Positions 1 to 11,578 of a DNA stretch of 64,000 nucleotides are shown here, piece by piece (position 1 is the first letter of the stretch; each line of letters starts with the position of its first letter). Both the position numbers and the translations under genes were made by a program. The DNA comes from Entoloma clypeatum (lineage: Eukaryota > Basidiomycota > Agaricomycetes > Agaricales > Entolomataceae), in NCBI GenBank assembly GCA_963565915.1, contig OY751485.1:3410001-3474000 (forward strand). Direction: 5' to 3'. Under the pieces are notes generated by a model, which was not told the origin of the DNA, made no database searches, and saw nothing but the letters and a program-made list of their open reading frames with translations.

Positions 1-342
1 TTTCCACCGTTATAGCCTTACCTAGAAGCCCAAACGGAGTCGATCGTGTTCGCAATCCAAGCTGTTCTATCGGGCGTTCGCAGTCCGACCCCTCCACCAA
101 CCTTGGATGAAAATTTGACGCAAATTATCACGATCGTGTCTAGCATTGTTGCCGTCTGTAACGACAACTTACCACAAGCGTCCGTCAAACACGGCAAGGA
201 AACGTTGCGTGAGCTTAGCGACCATGCGAATAGATTAAGCGAGGTGCAGGCCTTGCCAGAAATCACGAAGGAATCACGACAGGTAATGGCGAAGTCGAGT
301 TTCGCTATCGCCAATGCAATGAAAGCCCTCACGCGTTTATGA
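1..342 (+). CDS. Spa2-like polarisome protein, 3' end (partial)
   Basis: An acceptor site (TTATAG, ending at 15) opens a frame that runs from 16 to a TGA-free stop at 340-342, so only the last exon is in the window. Its roughly 108 residues include ESIVFAIQAVL, SGVRSPTPPPTLDENLTQI and a terminus KSSFAIANAMKALTRL. This looks like the conserved C-terminal helical region of fungal Spa2/Sph1 scaffold proteins, which organise actin and MAP-kinase components at the hyphal tip; that assignment is from recall of the family. The N-terminal GIT/SHD repeats that would settle it lie outside the window. The gene converges on the Dsc3-like gene, 313 bp away. Confidence 0.55.
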
Positions 343-655
343 AGTTATCCATTCTCATGAACTCTCACATAGTTATTTATACCCCTACAATCACTCTTCG
401 AATCCCATCATCCATCTTGCCATCTGTACAATATAATTACCTACTACTGCACCTAGCAAGTCTAGGAGCTTACACTTGCATGAATTAATATCCATCCTAC
501 AATATTACGATTGTGTATAGTACACGATGGCCACCTAGACGATTGCTGGAGTTGTGGATCATCCGAAATACTGCCAATGTGATCTCGTCAAGGGGCGAAA
601 AACCTAGAACGGACAAGCCCAAGACACGACGGTAGTGGATGACAGTGGGAACCCC
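343..655. other. Convergent intergenic spacer
   Basis: AT-rich spacer between the stop of the Spa2-like gene and the stop of the Dsc3-like gene. I see no coding frame, RNA gene or repeat; it presumably holds both 3' UTRs. Confidence 0.6.
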
Positions 656-1771
656 TCATGAAGAATCTAAAAGAAATCGCCACATGCCAAAGAGGACATT
701 GACAAGGAATCCAACCACCAGCCCCATTTGCATTTGCCGCCTAGGCCACAAAGATACAACATTGGAATGCGGATGAAATCCAAGAGGAAGAGAATACGTA
801 CGAGAATATCACGTTTCCTGGTGCTTCGTACTCGCCGCCATCGTCCCAGAAAACCGCAGGCCGTGATTTGCGCATGAAGAAAAAAGGCATAAGGGGGAAG
901 AAGAAACCCAGGCCCATGCCTTGGAGGACAGTATTGCTGGAAGGCGAAGCTTGTGACAAGGAAGCCGTCCCTGCATTGTCAATAGAGTCTATCCATTGCT
1001 CTTCAAGTGCACGTGCGTGTTCGTCATCTGGTCAAGAGAATGACCGTCAGTTCTCGACATCGGCGGAGAGTGTGGCATTCTACACACATTCTTCTTCTGT
1101 CTCAAAGTCGACGTCAAGGTAATTGGACGAAGATTGACTATGAAACTGTTGTCGAAAATTGGCGATATCTGCCTCTGAAAATCCTACAGATGACAGTCGG
1201 TCGAACCCTCTAACAGGTTGGAGCTGCGCAGTCTGCCAGCATCATAAGCATGATTCGCTTGATTGGGATGATGTTGGAAGACTGACTTGTGTTCTGTCTC
1301 CTTCATCTCCATCTTCTTCTGGCTCTAACTTGGGGCCGACGGAACAGTGTAGCCAGGTAGTCTCTGCTTGACTTTGTCCTTCTCGTGGCCCATTCTCTAT
1401 ATTTGGGGCTGCACGCTTTTGTCGCTCTTCCAGGGATGTCAGCCAGGAATACGGAAAAGTCCCTTCAGTTAGCAGTCGGCCAGAGTGTATCAGTCGAAGC
1501 CGTCGATCTTTTAGTTCTGGTCGTCCTGTGCGAATCTAACTTCCATATACAAACAGGTTCGTGGAGGTATGAGGTGTCTTGTACTTGCCTTTTCCTTCAC
1601 GTCGCGAACAGCATCCAGCTGGCCCACGAGAACAACCAGATCGGGTACACCTTCGGTAAATCGAATGACCAGATCCCGCGTTTCTTGTGGAACACGTGTC
1701 ACAGCGGGCTCCGCTATGGGCTGAGGGTTCACCGCTCGCTGTTTCCCTTTGGCTTTCTCGCTGAGATGCAT
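656..1771 (-). CDS. DSC E3 ubiquitin ligase complex subunit 3 (Dsc3-like)
   Basis: Five exons: 1771-1589, 1535-1287, 1232-1088, 1027-802 and 740-656, giving 295 aa with all phases consistent. An N-terminal ubiquitin-like fold (LVIRFTEGVPDL, then RRLRLIHSGRLL) follows a basic AKGKQRA stretch. The middle carries RGFDRLSSVGFSEADIANF, and the end has two hydrophobic segments (GLGFFFPLMPFFFM and LVVGFLVNVLFG) linked by FWDDGGEYEAPG. This is the layout of Dsc3 in the Golgi/ER membrane Dsc ligase, which acts in SREBP activation and membrane-protein quality control. Intron 1 (1588-1536) starts with GC, not GT (donor GCAAGT). The third exon's acceptor could lie 9 nt downstream, in frame. A CACGTG box lies 72 bp upstream of the start. 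Confidence 0.85.
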
Positions 1772-1842
1772 GCGCGCCTTGTATTTTCGAGGAAGTCGTG
1801 CCTCGCGAACAGTGAGATTGTTAGGAGGCAGGATATGAGTGA

Positions 1843-1848
1843 CACGTG
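1843..1848. promoter_or_regulatory. CACGTG E-box upstream of Dsc3-like gene
   Basis: Palindromic CACGTG in the context GACACGTGATC, about 72 bp before the Dsc3-like start codon. Such boxes bind bHLH factors (Cbf1, Pho4 or SREBP-type) in fungi. Use here is inferred only from position and from recurrence at three other promoters in the window. Confidence 0.4.
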
Positions 1849-2051
1849 ATCTAAGGTTAATTTGGCATGGCTATGCATATATAAATAAAAATATCGGTCC
1901 TCGACTATATATACAAGCCAAGGATTTACATACACCATCCAGGTGGCTTGGACAGACGGACTCGTTGAGCGGTGCGTGAAATGACCTGGAATTGTAACTG
2001 GGAAGGGAACGGCATCCACCTCTACCGTTTCCAGGTCCATCAGTTCTCCTT

Positions 2052-5000
2052 TCATAAAAGGCAACCACTGAACAAGGCCTGCACATCTTCCGCCAGCTTG
2101 GTAGGACTGAGGTCTTCCGACATACCCACACCTCGACCATCTTCAAGCTGCCCAAAATCAAGCCCCGTGCTGTTAGCGGGCGAACCCCCGCTGTTAAGGC
2201 TCTGTGTGTTTTGTTCAACCAGTGGTTTGAAAGTCTCCCAAAATTCAGTGAAATCGAGATCCCCCACCGACGGGAACATATCGGCAGGCATGAAGTCTGT
2301 GCTTTGGGTTCCCTCGCTTTGCGCGTTGTGGTTGATAAATTGATCAAAGATGTCCATTCTGAAATTTGTTGAGTCGCTGTTCAAAGGCGTCTGGCTGATA
2401 TCAGGAAACAGCAAATCAAAATCCTGATCACTGAAAAACTCGGCAATTTCTGCCTCCGTGCAACTGGGGAGGGTGAGGAGGCCTGGAACGGAAGAGGAGG
2501 CTGGTTCAGCCTCACGAGGGCAATCCTCAGCCTCAGAGGTTGCTATAGGAAGTTCGCGGTCTTCGAAATCTGATTCCTCCTCTTGTGGCATGAGAAGGGG
2601 ACTGGAAGGGGCTGGTGGGGAAGACGGGGGAAGACCAATCCAGTGTTGTTGCATTGTAGGTTCGGCACCATATTCACTTTCATCCGAGGGTCGAGGCGGA
2701 GAGGGCATAGCCTCATCGGCGTTGATATTGCCGTAAGTTTTTGATAAAGGAAGATCAAGCCCCTCCAGTGCACTGTCCAATTCCCGACTCAAATCTTCAC
2801 CGTCTGTATCATTCCCTTCCAACTTTGTACCACTGTGTTTAGGGCTAGTGTTGGCGGAACTTCTACCCTTGGTAGTCAGTGAAGGCGTCGATCCTGTACG
2901 ACAGGGCGTTCGCGGCGAGAGTTGAACGAGAAACTTTTGGGGTGGACTGCGTATGTGATGACGAGGGTTCGGTCCATAGAGTTCCGGTAAAGGCGTAAAC
3001 AACGAGGCATCTCCAACCGGGCTGAACAATGCTTCCGAATGTTTTCTCGGTGGTGTACAGAGTACATTCGCATGGACTGCGATTGGCCATGGTAGAGGCC
3101 GATGTGGAGGCGTCGAAGGCATTGGATTAGACGCTTGGTCCTCTGAAGAGACGGTCACAGCAAAGACTGCGCAACCATTCATGGCGGCGATAGGTTGCGG
3201 AGGTTTTGAAGCCTTAGCTACTTCTTTGGATTGATTCCGTGCAATTCGCGTTCTCTTTTCTCTCCCCGCCCGCGTAGTAGCCCCCGCCCTCCCCATATCT
3301 TTTCCCTGCTTCTCCTTCCCCCCTCCGTTTCCCTCAAGCGCTCGCGCTTCCTGCGACAGCCGAGGCTGTGTAGTTGTGTGCGTGCGGGCCCACTCTGGGA
3401 TCACATACGGTCTGCGAGGCTGGCTGGATTTGGACCGCACTGGAGATGATGCGGCAACTCTGCATGCTTGAGGAGACTCAGGGATGATGATAGGTTTCTC
3501 CCGCGAGTTCTCCTTGTGACTTGGACATTCTTGGGAGGATGCACTCCGAGTATGATTCATCGTTGGCTTGACAGGGGATGTCCATGGCTCCAAGGCAGTT
3601 CGATAGTAAGAGTTTGTTCCCGTCCTCTTCTGAGTATAATCAGAGGTGATAACTCTTGGGTAGTGGCGACTCCAAGACGGGTCAGTAGACTCCTTCGCCT
3701 TCACCTTCTCTTTCTTCCTTTGGGTCTCCCTTTCATCCATGAAATCGCTTAATGTACGCTTTCTGCTCGATCTAGCGCTTGCCTTGTTCGCTGGATGCTG
3801 AGTGGTGTTCGGGCTTGCATTTGTACAAACACTTAGACTGCGGGGATAAGGCGCTGTTTCGCTAGCTTCGACGGTTGGGGGTGTGTTGGAAAGAGTGGAA
3901 CCTAGGCTAACCCGAACGGGTGACGGATGCGAGCTGTCGCCGATGACGTTGCCATTTTTCCCACCACGTCGACGAAATGCAGTAGGATTAATATTCTCCT
4001 TGTCCAAAAGAACGACCTCGTCATCCAATGATTGGCTTCTACAGAGATGGGGGGCAGAATTTTGGGAATCGTTAGAAGGGGATGCACCTTGCTGTGCAAT
4101 TGCAGCAAGGAGATCTTTGAGAGCAGTTAGTAGGGCTGCGCGGGGTGGCTTATCTGTTGTCGCAGATTCAGAAGCAGTGGAGGTAGAATCAATCGCACTG
4201 AAAGCGGCCAATAGGGCAGCTGTCGGATTGGCAGACGAGGAACTTGTAGAGAGATGGGAAAGGATGTCAAGAATAGTATCTGATTCAGGTGAGATTGGAT
4301 GGTTCGGAGTGGTGGGATCTTGCAACGTGAAAATATGAATCAGCGAAGGGAGGAGAGACAAGTCCAAGCAGAATGGATTTGATTTACCTGGTTCCTGTTT
4401 GTGGGTGTTCGGGTTGGGAATGAATGAGGGATAATCCGGAAGAAGAGCAGGACTTTTGGACGGTTTTCTGGTTGTCCGATGTGAGGCGTCTATGACTTCT
4501 TGCTCTCGTTAAAACGGTGGACTCTGGGCCAAGGAAGTCACGCTGGTAACCTCACCTGACGGTTCAGTATTTGCTGTGTTCGGTGGCCTTGTCGGCCTTC
4601 CTTTCTTCTTGACAGGGCCAATATAGATATCTTCGGCAAGCATAAGCCTATCAGCTTCGCTTTGAGGAGTGGTTGTTGACGGTGGTTTGGCGAGTTTCTT
4701 CGGCTTGGGACGTTTGTGTTGCGTACGCATCTGTATTGATGCAATGGTGGCGCGGGTTGCTACGTCTGTTGCTTGCTGGTGAGACTGGGATAACGATGAT
4801 AACGCAGAGCTTGCTGGAGGCTTTGCTGAGCCCGTAACCGCCCGATTCGAGCTCGACGAGGTGAAGTGACCTGATTTTGACGATTGGCGAGGGAGTCCCC
4901 AGGATCGAATGGCTGCCGGCAGAGAGCCTTTCTGCATTGTGGCAGTCTGCGGAGTAAGAATCAAGATCGTTAGAGCCGGAAATCACGGGAAGCGGGTGCA

Positions 5001-5473
5001 CGCACCTCTCGGAGCGCAAAAATGACCTCAAGGGCTGTTTGCCCTGTCCCCAGCTTTATCAATGTGCCAGTCACAGTACAGCCTTCTTCCTCGTCTTCTC
5101 GCAGAGCCCATGACATGAGACCTAGCCCCACGGCGACGCCGCGGGATGGCTCGGATGTCGCGGCGTTGGCTTTCGATGATGATGGATCAAGAGTGGCGCT
5201 CAGGATGCTGACGGGGGTAGCCGGTGAGTTAGACTCGAGAGGGTCAAGGACATAGACAGAAAAGTCGCGAGCCAAGTCCTGGACAAGTTCAGGACTGGAA
5301 CAGCAGATAGTATCTAGACAAGTCTTGAGAGAGACGTAGGCACATTGAAAGTTGGGCTTGAGTGAGGTAGGTATGGAATAAACGGGAACGGGGGAGGAGG
5401 AGCGGGCGAGGATGTACTGGGGAGAGCTATTGATGGTGTACAGGATTCTGAGGGACAGTCGTGTCCCATCCAT
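2052..5473 (-). CDS. Ams2/SPT21-like N-terminal domain protein
   Basis: Four exons: 5473-5006, 4946-4556, 4498-4388 and 4318-2052, giving about 1078 aa. Exon 1 encodes a compact domain (LRILYTINSSPQYILARS, AYVSLKTCLDTICCSSPELV, GLGLMSWALREDEEEG, TGTLIKLGTGQTALEVIFAL) that I read as the Ams2/SPT21 N-terminal domain of histone-gene regulators. The remainder is disordered, with a basic KKKGRPTRPP AT-hook-like patch, an RKRTLSDFMDERE motif and an acidic C-terminus with potential activation character. No GATA zinc finger is visible, unlike fission yeast Ams2. The long last exon reads as an open frame of its own from 4367, but its first 16 codons are intron; joining across 4319-4387 keeps the frame. 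The acceptor at 4498 could instead be 6 nt upstream. The role is inferred. Confidence 0.6.
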
Positions 5474-5505
5474 AAGTACTTAGTTGGGGGAGAGTAGGTT
5501 TAGAT

Positions 5506-5511
5506 CACGTG
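5506..5511. promoter_or_regulatory. CACGTG E-box upstream of Ams2/SPT21-like gene
   Basis: CACGTG in the context ATCACGTGGT, 33 bp upstream of the Ams2/SPT21-like start codon, in the short 77-bp spacer separating it from the membrane-protein gene stop at 5551. Confidence 0.4.
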
Positions 5512-5550
5512 GTTTGTGACCGATCGCGGAATCAAATATAAAGTTATGTA

Positions 5551-6588
5551 CTAGTACACCTCAAACGCGATCACAATCGGAGCACGTCTCTCACCAGCAT
5601 CAGGCACCTGCACAAGTGACCCTGGAAGACACCGCGTACTGCTGGGCACCATATCTGCTTCCGTCAAATCAGGACGCTCGAGTTTCGTATCACATTGGCA
5701 ACCAGGGAGGCAAAGCCGCCCACCACTTCTGCGTGTCTCATATCCTAGCATCGGGGATGTAGGACGAGAAAAACAGGGGAATACAGAGAAGAACAAAGCT
5801 GGCATCCGAAACGGAGAGGGATAAGAATCAATGTCGCGTGTCCAGATGTCTGCGTCGCGCGTGATAGAGGTTATGATGACAATTATTAGAAGGCAAGTGG
5901 TATATCCAACGTCTATATAATACGTGTCAAATGTTGCTCTTGAAATCATCATAGAAATCTCACTAAGTATACAAGTGACCAGGACAGAAATTTCGAGGAC
6001 GATGGGCGCCACCTTGGTGACATCACGGCTCAGGCCCGAGGTTGAGGTGACGAGTGCGAGTACTGCGAAGGGTGGTCAGTCATTGTTTGGATCCCGAAGA
6101 GCACCTAGCGGGTTACCCAGCTGGAAGGGCAGGAGCACGAATAGGCCGATGATTTCATTCCTCACTCGTTGGACATGTTTCAAGAGCGGTTTCCGCGCAG
6201 CACTGTGAATGCTTGTCACGCTGGGACGCCAGGCGCGAAGAGAATGCCCTTACGACCATAGGCATCGCAACATGCAGGCGCTTTGTATGGAGATGATCAT
6301 GCAGAAGAGTTTACGTTGCTCGACATTGGACAAGAATCGGACAGCAAGACCGATAGAAAGACATGATGAGGCAGTAATTAAACCTGTGGAAAATACCATT
6401 AGAATGCATAAACCCGCCCGCAGATGTTACGCACCAAGCAAACATTGGCGAAATGTTTGTGAGCGCATTGGTGAGAGTAGAATTGGGACTAGGTCAGCCT
6501 CCAGTGCAGAGACTTGACGGACCCATATGTACTCAATTGGGCAACGGGGACGTGGTGGCTGGCGGGTGGTGCAAAATAAAAAGTACAT
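5551..6588 (-). CDS. Predicted multi-pass membrane protein, function unknown
   Basis: Not recognised. Four exons (6588-6435, 6383-6254, 6202-6117, 6062-5551) join with consistent phases to 293 aa. Several hydrophobic segments are visible: FRQCLLGLITASSCLSIGLA, a stretch around KLFCMIISIQSACML, IIGLFVLLPFQLVLALVT, VAPIVLEISVLVTCIL and TTCLLIIVIITSI. They are followed by a hydrophilic tail of about 100 residues containing a CLPGCQC cluster. The organisation suggests five or more membrane spans. The proposed start lies only 17 bp from the TFIIIA start on the other strand, so the true start may be an internal Met (for example the one in SPMRSQTF). A real gene is supported mainly by splice-site and phase agreement plus hydrophobicity. 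Confidence 0.5.
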
Positions 6589-6605
6589 GTTTGTCTCGAG
6601 TGATC

Positions 6606-8358
6606 ATGACCACCCTCGTCCATTCTGAGACCGTCCTTGGCAAGCGTGTCCGAGCAAGCTCGCTGGTCCTACATCTCTCATCTAGTCCAGAACCTAGGTT
6701 GTCTTCCTCATCATCTTCCTCTCAGAAGAAATCGACGGGAAAACCAATACTTGTTAACGGAGCTCTAGTACCATCAACGAAAAAACGTTATGCCTGTACC
6801 TATGATGGTTGTCAAAAATCGTATTCCAAGCCATCGCGCCTTGCGGAACACGAACGATCACATACCGGAAACGTCAGTCCAGTAGGCTTTCTGGACGCCC
6901 CCCCCCTCCCCTCGAGGGAAAAAACAAGAAAGAATTCTGATTTTTCTTCGCAGCGCCCCTTCGTATGCGAGAGCTGCAACAAATCATATTTGCGTGAAAC
7001 CCATCTTCAGGCGCACGCACGAAGCCATCTTCCTGAATCCTCCAGACCCCTTGTATGTCCTCGAGACGGTTGCACCAAGCGATTTTGGACTTCCCAGCAT
7101 CTCCGCGTCCACATAGATTGGCACAATGGATCCAAATCTTGTCAAGTACAATCTCATCTCTCGCGTCCTTTGTCCTGAATGCCAAAGCATCTTCCCCATA
7201 GTGCCCCAAGGACGGATGTGAAGAAGCCTTTGCGAAAAACCACCAACTGCGTGCCCATATCTGTGAAGTACATTCACCATCTGGTGCAAAACCTTGGAAA
7301 TGCGACCATGAAGGATGCACGCAAACTTTCAGCACTAACCAACACCTACGTACTCATTCAAAAGTCCATGACGGTGGGTTCCGGCGCTTAAACTAATCAA
7401 TGTTTCTCAAGTTATCGCTAGAACGACGCTATGCATGCATTCACCCTACATGTCTCCCAGGCCCAGAAAGTAACCCGGTCTATTTTTCAAAATGGACCAC
7501 ACTTCAACTCCACACACGCACCGCCCATCCACCGCAATGTGCCTACCCGTCCTGCAATGGACGCACGTTTTCTTCCCAAAAAGGTCTCACTGCGCATCTA
7601 AAGTTGCATGAACATCGTAACCTCGAGGAGGTGATAAACAGCGCTATCATCCCAAATCTCGGTGATAGCGATCATGATGAACCTGGTCCGAAGAGAAGAA
7701 GGGGTGGAGAAATCGGACGGGATTGGAAGTGCGATGTGGAACGATGTGAGAAAGATTTTAAATCTGTAAGTCGTCAACGTAGAGCAAGTCTGAGCTTCAC
7801 TCATGAGCTCCATAGAAAAAGGCTTTGACGACACATCAAAATGTCACACACCTGGGAAGACGTGATTACGTCTGTCCCACGAATGGTTGCCAACAGGCAT
7901 TTGGTTATAAGCATCTTTTGCAGCGGCATGTCGCGAAAATTCACAGTTCAACATCGTCTTCCACCTCTGACGAAAGTGGAACCGGCGAGTCCATGGAAGA
8001 ACCGAATATCCAGCAATCCGAAAATGGAAAGCCTTGCTCCGCCGAGATCGACATCATCACCGGGAAGTCATATGCTCAAAATGCTCGCAGCAAGGTAGCA
8101 AAAGCGATGGCAGTGCCATGTCCCTACCCATATGTGGATGAGATTGACTTTGTGCCACCTGAAGGTGCTGTCGAGGAGGGTGTTCAAAGATCACAGGCCT
8201 CCAATCTAGGAAGAAATTGCGAGTATGCTTTCAGTCGAGCTTATGATCTTCGGCGACATTTGAAGCTCGCACACGGGCTTCATGCAGATAAAGAGAGTGT
8301 AGATCGGTGGGTGAGGGAAAGGAAAATGACCGCTCGGCAGAGTCTTTGTTACTCGTAA
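6606..8358 (+). CDS. Transcription factor IIIA (C2H2 zinc fingers)
   Basis: Five exons: 6606-6872, 6954-7145, 7202-7373, 7422-7765 and 7822-8358, giving 503 aa. After a Ser-rich leader come successive C2H2 fingers: YACTYDGCQKSYSKPSRLAEH, FVCESCNKSYLRETHLQAH, LVCPRDGCTKRFWTSQHLRVH, CPKDGCEEAFAKNHQLRAH and further fingers through the block with HQNVTHLGRRDYVC and FGYKHLLQRHVAKIH. The order and the HLGRRDYVCP...FGYKHLLQRH signature match fungal TFIIIA, which binds the 5S rRNA gene internal control region and starts RNA polymerase III assembly. The last finger (CEYAFSRAYDLRRHLKLAH) lacks a close upstream CxxC; its likely partner Cys is more than 30 residues earlier. Met at 6606 was chosen because the upstream in-frame sequence lies in the divergent gene's exon. 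Confidence 0.85.
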
Positions 8359-8396
8359 AACGTGTCCAGCTCTGAATTGATGGTGGATTGTAACAT

Positions 8397-9714
8397 TTAA
8401 TCCGTTCTTCCAACCTGTTTTTGTAAAATAGCATTGGCCTTGAGCTGAGCTTGATGCCTTTCCACCTCGTCCTGAACGCGTTCGATAGACTTGAAGTACT
8501 TGACAGTTTTAACCCGGAGTTCTGAGGAGAGGTGAGAGAGCACGATCTAGGGACGAAAAACAGGATACCGGAAGTCGCATCCTCATCACAGACGATAAGA
8601 GCCCAGGAGTGGAGTTGAAGGGCAGATAATGTCCACTTTGATATATGTGAGCGGTCTGCTCAAAGCCGCTGTCTAATCAACTTACTAAGTGATTAACACC
8701 TTCCTCTGTTGAATCAGTGAATATCGAAGCTCACAAAAGCAATGTCACATCGCACTTACCAATAGCCTTGCTCAGAGCCAAGGCTTTTTTCAAGCCAGTG
8801 ACAGTGATGACCACTTCCCTGCTATCCAAGACAGTAGCAACACCAACAGTCAAGGCCATGCGTGGAACGGCTGAAATATCATTGTTGAAGAATCGAGCAT
8901 TGGCCAGGATGGTATCATACGCCAGAGTCTTAATTCGGGTCCTGGAGGCGAGCGAAGAACCTGCCAGAATTACGCTTTAATCGAATGTATGGAGTTCGAC
9001 CAACAAACCAGGTTCCTAACCATTGATTGAGCGAATATGCCTCAATCATGTGTTGAGCGAACGGCTCACATTGAAAGCAATATGACCATCCTCGCCGATG
9101 CCACCCAAAAATAAATCTATGCCACCATAAGATTTAATACGCTCTTCATACGCGTTGCACTCTGCCACCAGATCGGCGGCAGTGCCGTCAAGAATGTTGA
9201 CTTGTGAAGGTGGGATATCGACTGAGGTCGCGCCAGGTTAGTTAGTGGCCAGGTGAATGGCGGGACTCACTGTGAGAGAAGAATTCACGGAACATGAAGC
9301 TATGGTAGGATTCGGGATGTTCGCGCGGAATGCCAACATACTCGTCCATGTTGAAAGTCACCACGTTCTTAAATCTAGAAAGGTGTTGAGCAGATGGGTG
9401 AGATGCTAAGAGGATGGCTTACGATACTGTCCCCGCCTTGGCCATCTTGATCAGAGCCTTGTAGGTCGGTATCGGCGATGAGCCAGTGGGGAGTCCCAGG
9501 ACGAAAGGCTTTTGGGGAGTGGGAGCAAAGTCATTGATCCTGGATTCTGTTCAGCGGGATTCAGAGGCTCGAGCGCGGACAATTCTGATACCGTTTTGCA
9601 ATATAGTCGGCGATGTAATCGCCAACGGCAGGCGGGTCTTCGCGGATGATGAGACCTAGAAAAGGATGATATTAAGAGGGTGGGGAGGAGTGAGGGGAGG
9701 GTGAGCGCACGCAT
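8397..9714 (-). CDS. NAG1: Glucosamine-6-phosphate deaminase/isomerase
   Basis: Ten exons: 9714-9711, 9655-9592, 9539-9423, 9374-9271, 9221-9070, 9015-9009, 8960-8760, 8705-8686, 8635-8569 and 8521-8397, giving 286 aa. The enzyme converts glucosamine-6-phosphate to fructose-6-phosphate and ammonia, the last step of amino-sugar catabolism. Family blocks are clear: [36 protein letters not shown], the active-site region [20 protein letters not shown] and [17 protein letters not shown]. Three exons are extremely small: the first codes 4 nt (ATGC), exon 6 is 7 nt (GAACCTG) and exon 8 is 20 nt. All joins keep the frame and restore conserved residues. It diverges from the lipase gene across about 90 bp. 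Confidence 0.93.
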
Positions 9715-9805
9715 TATTGGGGAGGGGGTACTAACATGATAGACCTCGTTATATATGTTTGAAATCTTCCCGCTCCGGATTACTAATTCCGTGTTTGCCA
9801 CAAAC

Positions 9806-11397
9806 ATGTTTCCCGTTCCACTCATCGGACGACTCTCGCTGCGTGAATATGTCGCTCTGCTCTTCGGCTTCGCATTCATCACATTCGAGATCGTCCTGCG
9901 CATCGTCATTCTTTTGCTCCCCTCCCCGATCATTCGCTGGTTTTACCGCCGCTCTCGCTTCCTCTTTGACCACCTCAGCCGCAGTCCACGGTCGCGTAAC
10001 TTCAAGGCACGCAAGTCCGAGGAAAGAAAAGCCTCAGATCGAATTCTCAGTGCCCGAGACTTCTTCGATCTATGTAGCATCTTTGGCTACGTCCCTGAAG
10101 AACACGTCGTTCTAACCAAGGATGGGTATCTGCTCGGCCTTCACCGGCTTCCTTCGCGGAAAGGAGAGCAAAGGGCCAGCCCAGGAACTACCACGGGGAA
10201 GCCTGTTGTCTACCTTCATCATGGCCTACTCATGAACAGTGAGATCTGGGTGTGCCTCACCGATGGAGACCGCTCCCTCCCATTTGTCCTTGTAGAACAG
10301 GGATATGATGTATGGCTCGGAAATAATAGGTAAATCACCCCAAGTTTCAACTACAAAACCAGCATAATCCTTGAAACCAGGGGCAACAAGTACTCCAAGA
10401 AGTCTATTCACAGTGGACCAAACACGACCGAGTTTTGGGATTTCAGGTACTTACGGAAACAGGATTATACATTCATACAAACTGGACTGACTTGCTGTCC
10501 TCAGTATAGACGACTTTGCATGGCACGATATCCCTGACTCCATACACTATATCCTCGACATCACCAAAGCTGAAAAGTTGAGCTACATCGGCTTCAGTCA
10601 AGGCACAGCGCAGGCCTTCGCAGCTCTTAGTATTCACCCCCAGCTAAACATGAAGGTTGACGTCTTTATAGCGTTAGCTCCTGCTCTCAGCCCAACTGGA
10701 TTAGCTGCTCCTATAGTCGATGGTATGATGAAAGCTTCGTGAGCCCATCTTCCTTTTGCGATAACTCTATCAGCTGATGTTGTTATTCGTCATCGCCAGC
10801 CCGACACTTATGTTTCTGTTTTTCGGCCGTAAATCTATCCTATCATCTGCCGTCATGTGGCAATCCATCTTATATCCTCCAATCTTTACCAAATTGATCG
10901 ACAAGGCCTTGATTTTCCTGTTCAATTGGCATGGCGTCAACATTACAAACCACCAAAAGATCGCTGCGTATGCACACCTCTATTCATTTGCGTCGGTAAA
11001 GTCGGTCGTGCATTGGTTCCAAATCATGCGGAATGAAGCTTTTCAAATGTACGACGACGACGTCATCACTCCCGTCATCCGGCCTTTCGTCAATTCTTAT
11101 CGCCCGGCGAGATTTCCGACGCGAAACATCGTGACCCCAATCGTGCTGATCTACGGAGACTGCGACAGCCTAGTGGACATACATACGATGTTGACCCAAC
11201 TGCCCAGCCACACGGTTGCCAAGCGTCTACGCGGCTATGAGCACTTGGACGTGTTGTGGGGTAGAGAGGTTCACAAAGACGTTATTCCACATGTGTTGGA
11301 TAGCCTCCTCAATCACAGGAAGATGAAGATGGTCACCCCTGACAAAGGCAGAGAATTATCTGCATCCAACGACAATGCAGACGGCCCTACTAGTTAA
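9806..11397 (+). CDS. Steryl ester hydrolase / acid lipase (Tgl1-like)
   Basis: Four exons: 9806-10329, 10381-10446, 10505-10738 and 10800-11397, giving 473 aa. An N-terminal membrane segment (YVALLFGFAFITFEIVLRI, then IVILLLPSPII) precedes an alpha/beta-hydrolase domain with VYLHHGLLMNSEIW (oxyanion region), nucleophile elbow IGFSQGTAQA, acid YGDCDSLVD and catalytic His in GYEHLDVLWG. This is the architecture of fungal Tgl1/Yeh steryl ester hydrolases on lipid droplets or ER, which release sterols from stored esters. An in-frame ATG at 9755 would add 17 residues; the second Met gives the family-like start MFPVPLIGRLSLREY. The last intron ends at CGCCAG; nearer AGs would create a stop. Confidence 0.87.
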
Positions 11398-11578
11398 TCA
11401 CGGTACAACTCACGCAAGCTATCGAAATGTTTATTGTTATATATAACTTACATTACTCCTGCTCCACATAGCTTCAACGCCTTACATACAAGCGCTTCAA
11501 AATACCAAGATGAACTGTTTAAGAGTGATACGTCGATATTGACATTTCCAGATCTAGGTCCATGATGAATGCAGAATG

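Noticed and set aside
1729..2347. Separate small genes between the Dsc3-like and Ams2/SPT21-like genes
   Set aside because: Frames here overlap real exons on the same strand in other phases and show no family content.
2052..4367. Independent 771-aa gene starting at 4367
   Set aside because: The first 16 codons lie in an intron; a donor at 4387 and acceptor at 4318 join it in frame to upstream exons of the Ams2/SPT21-like gene.
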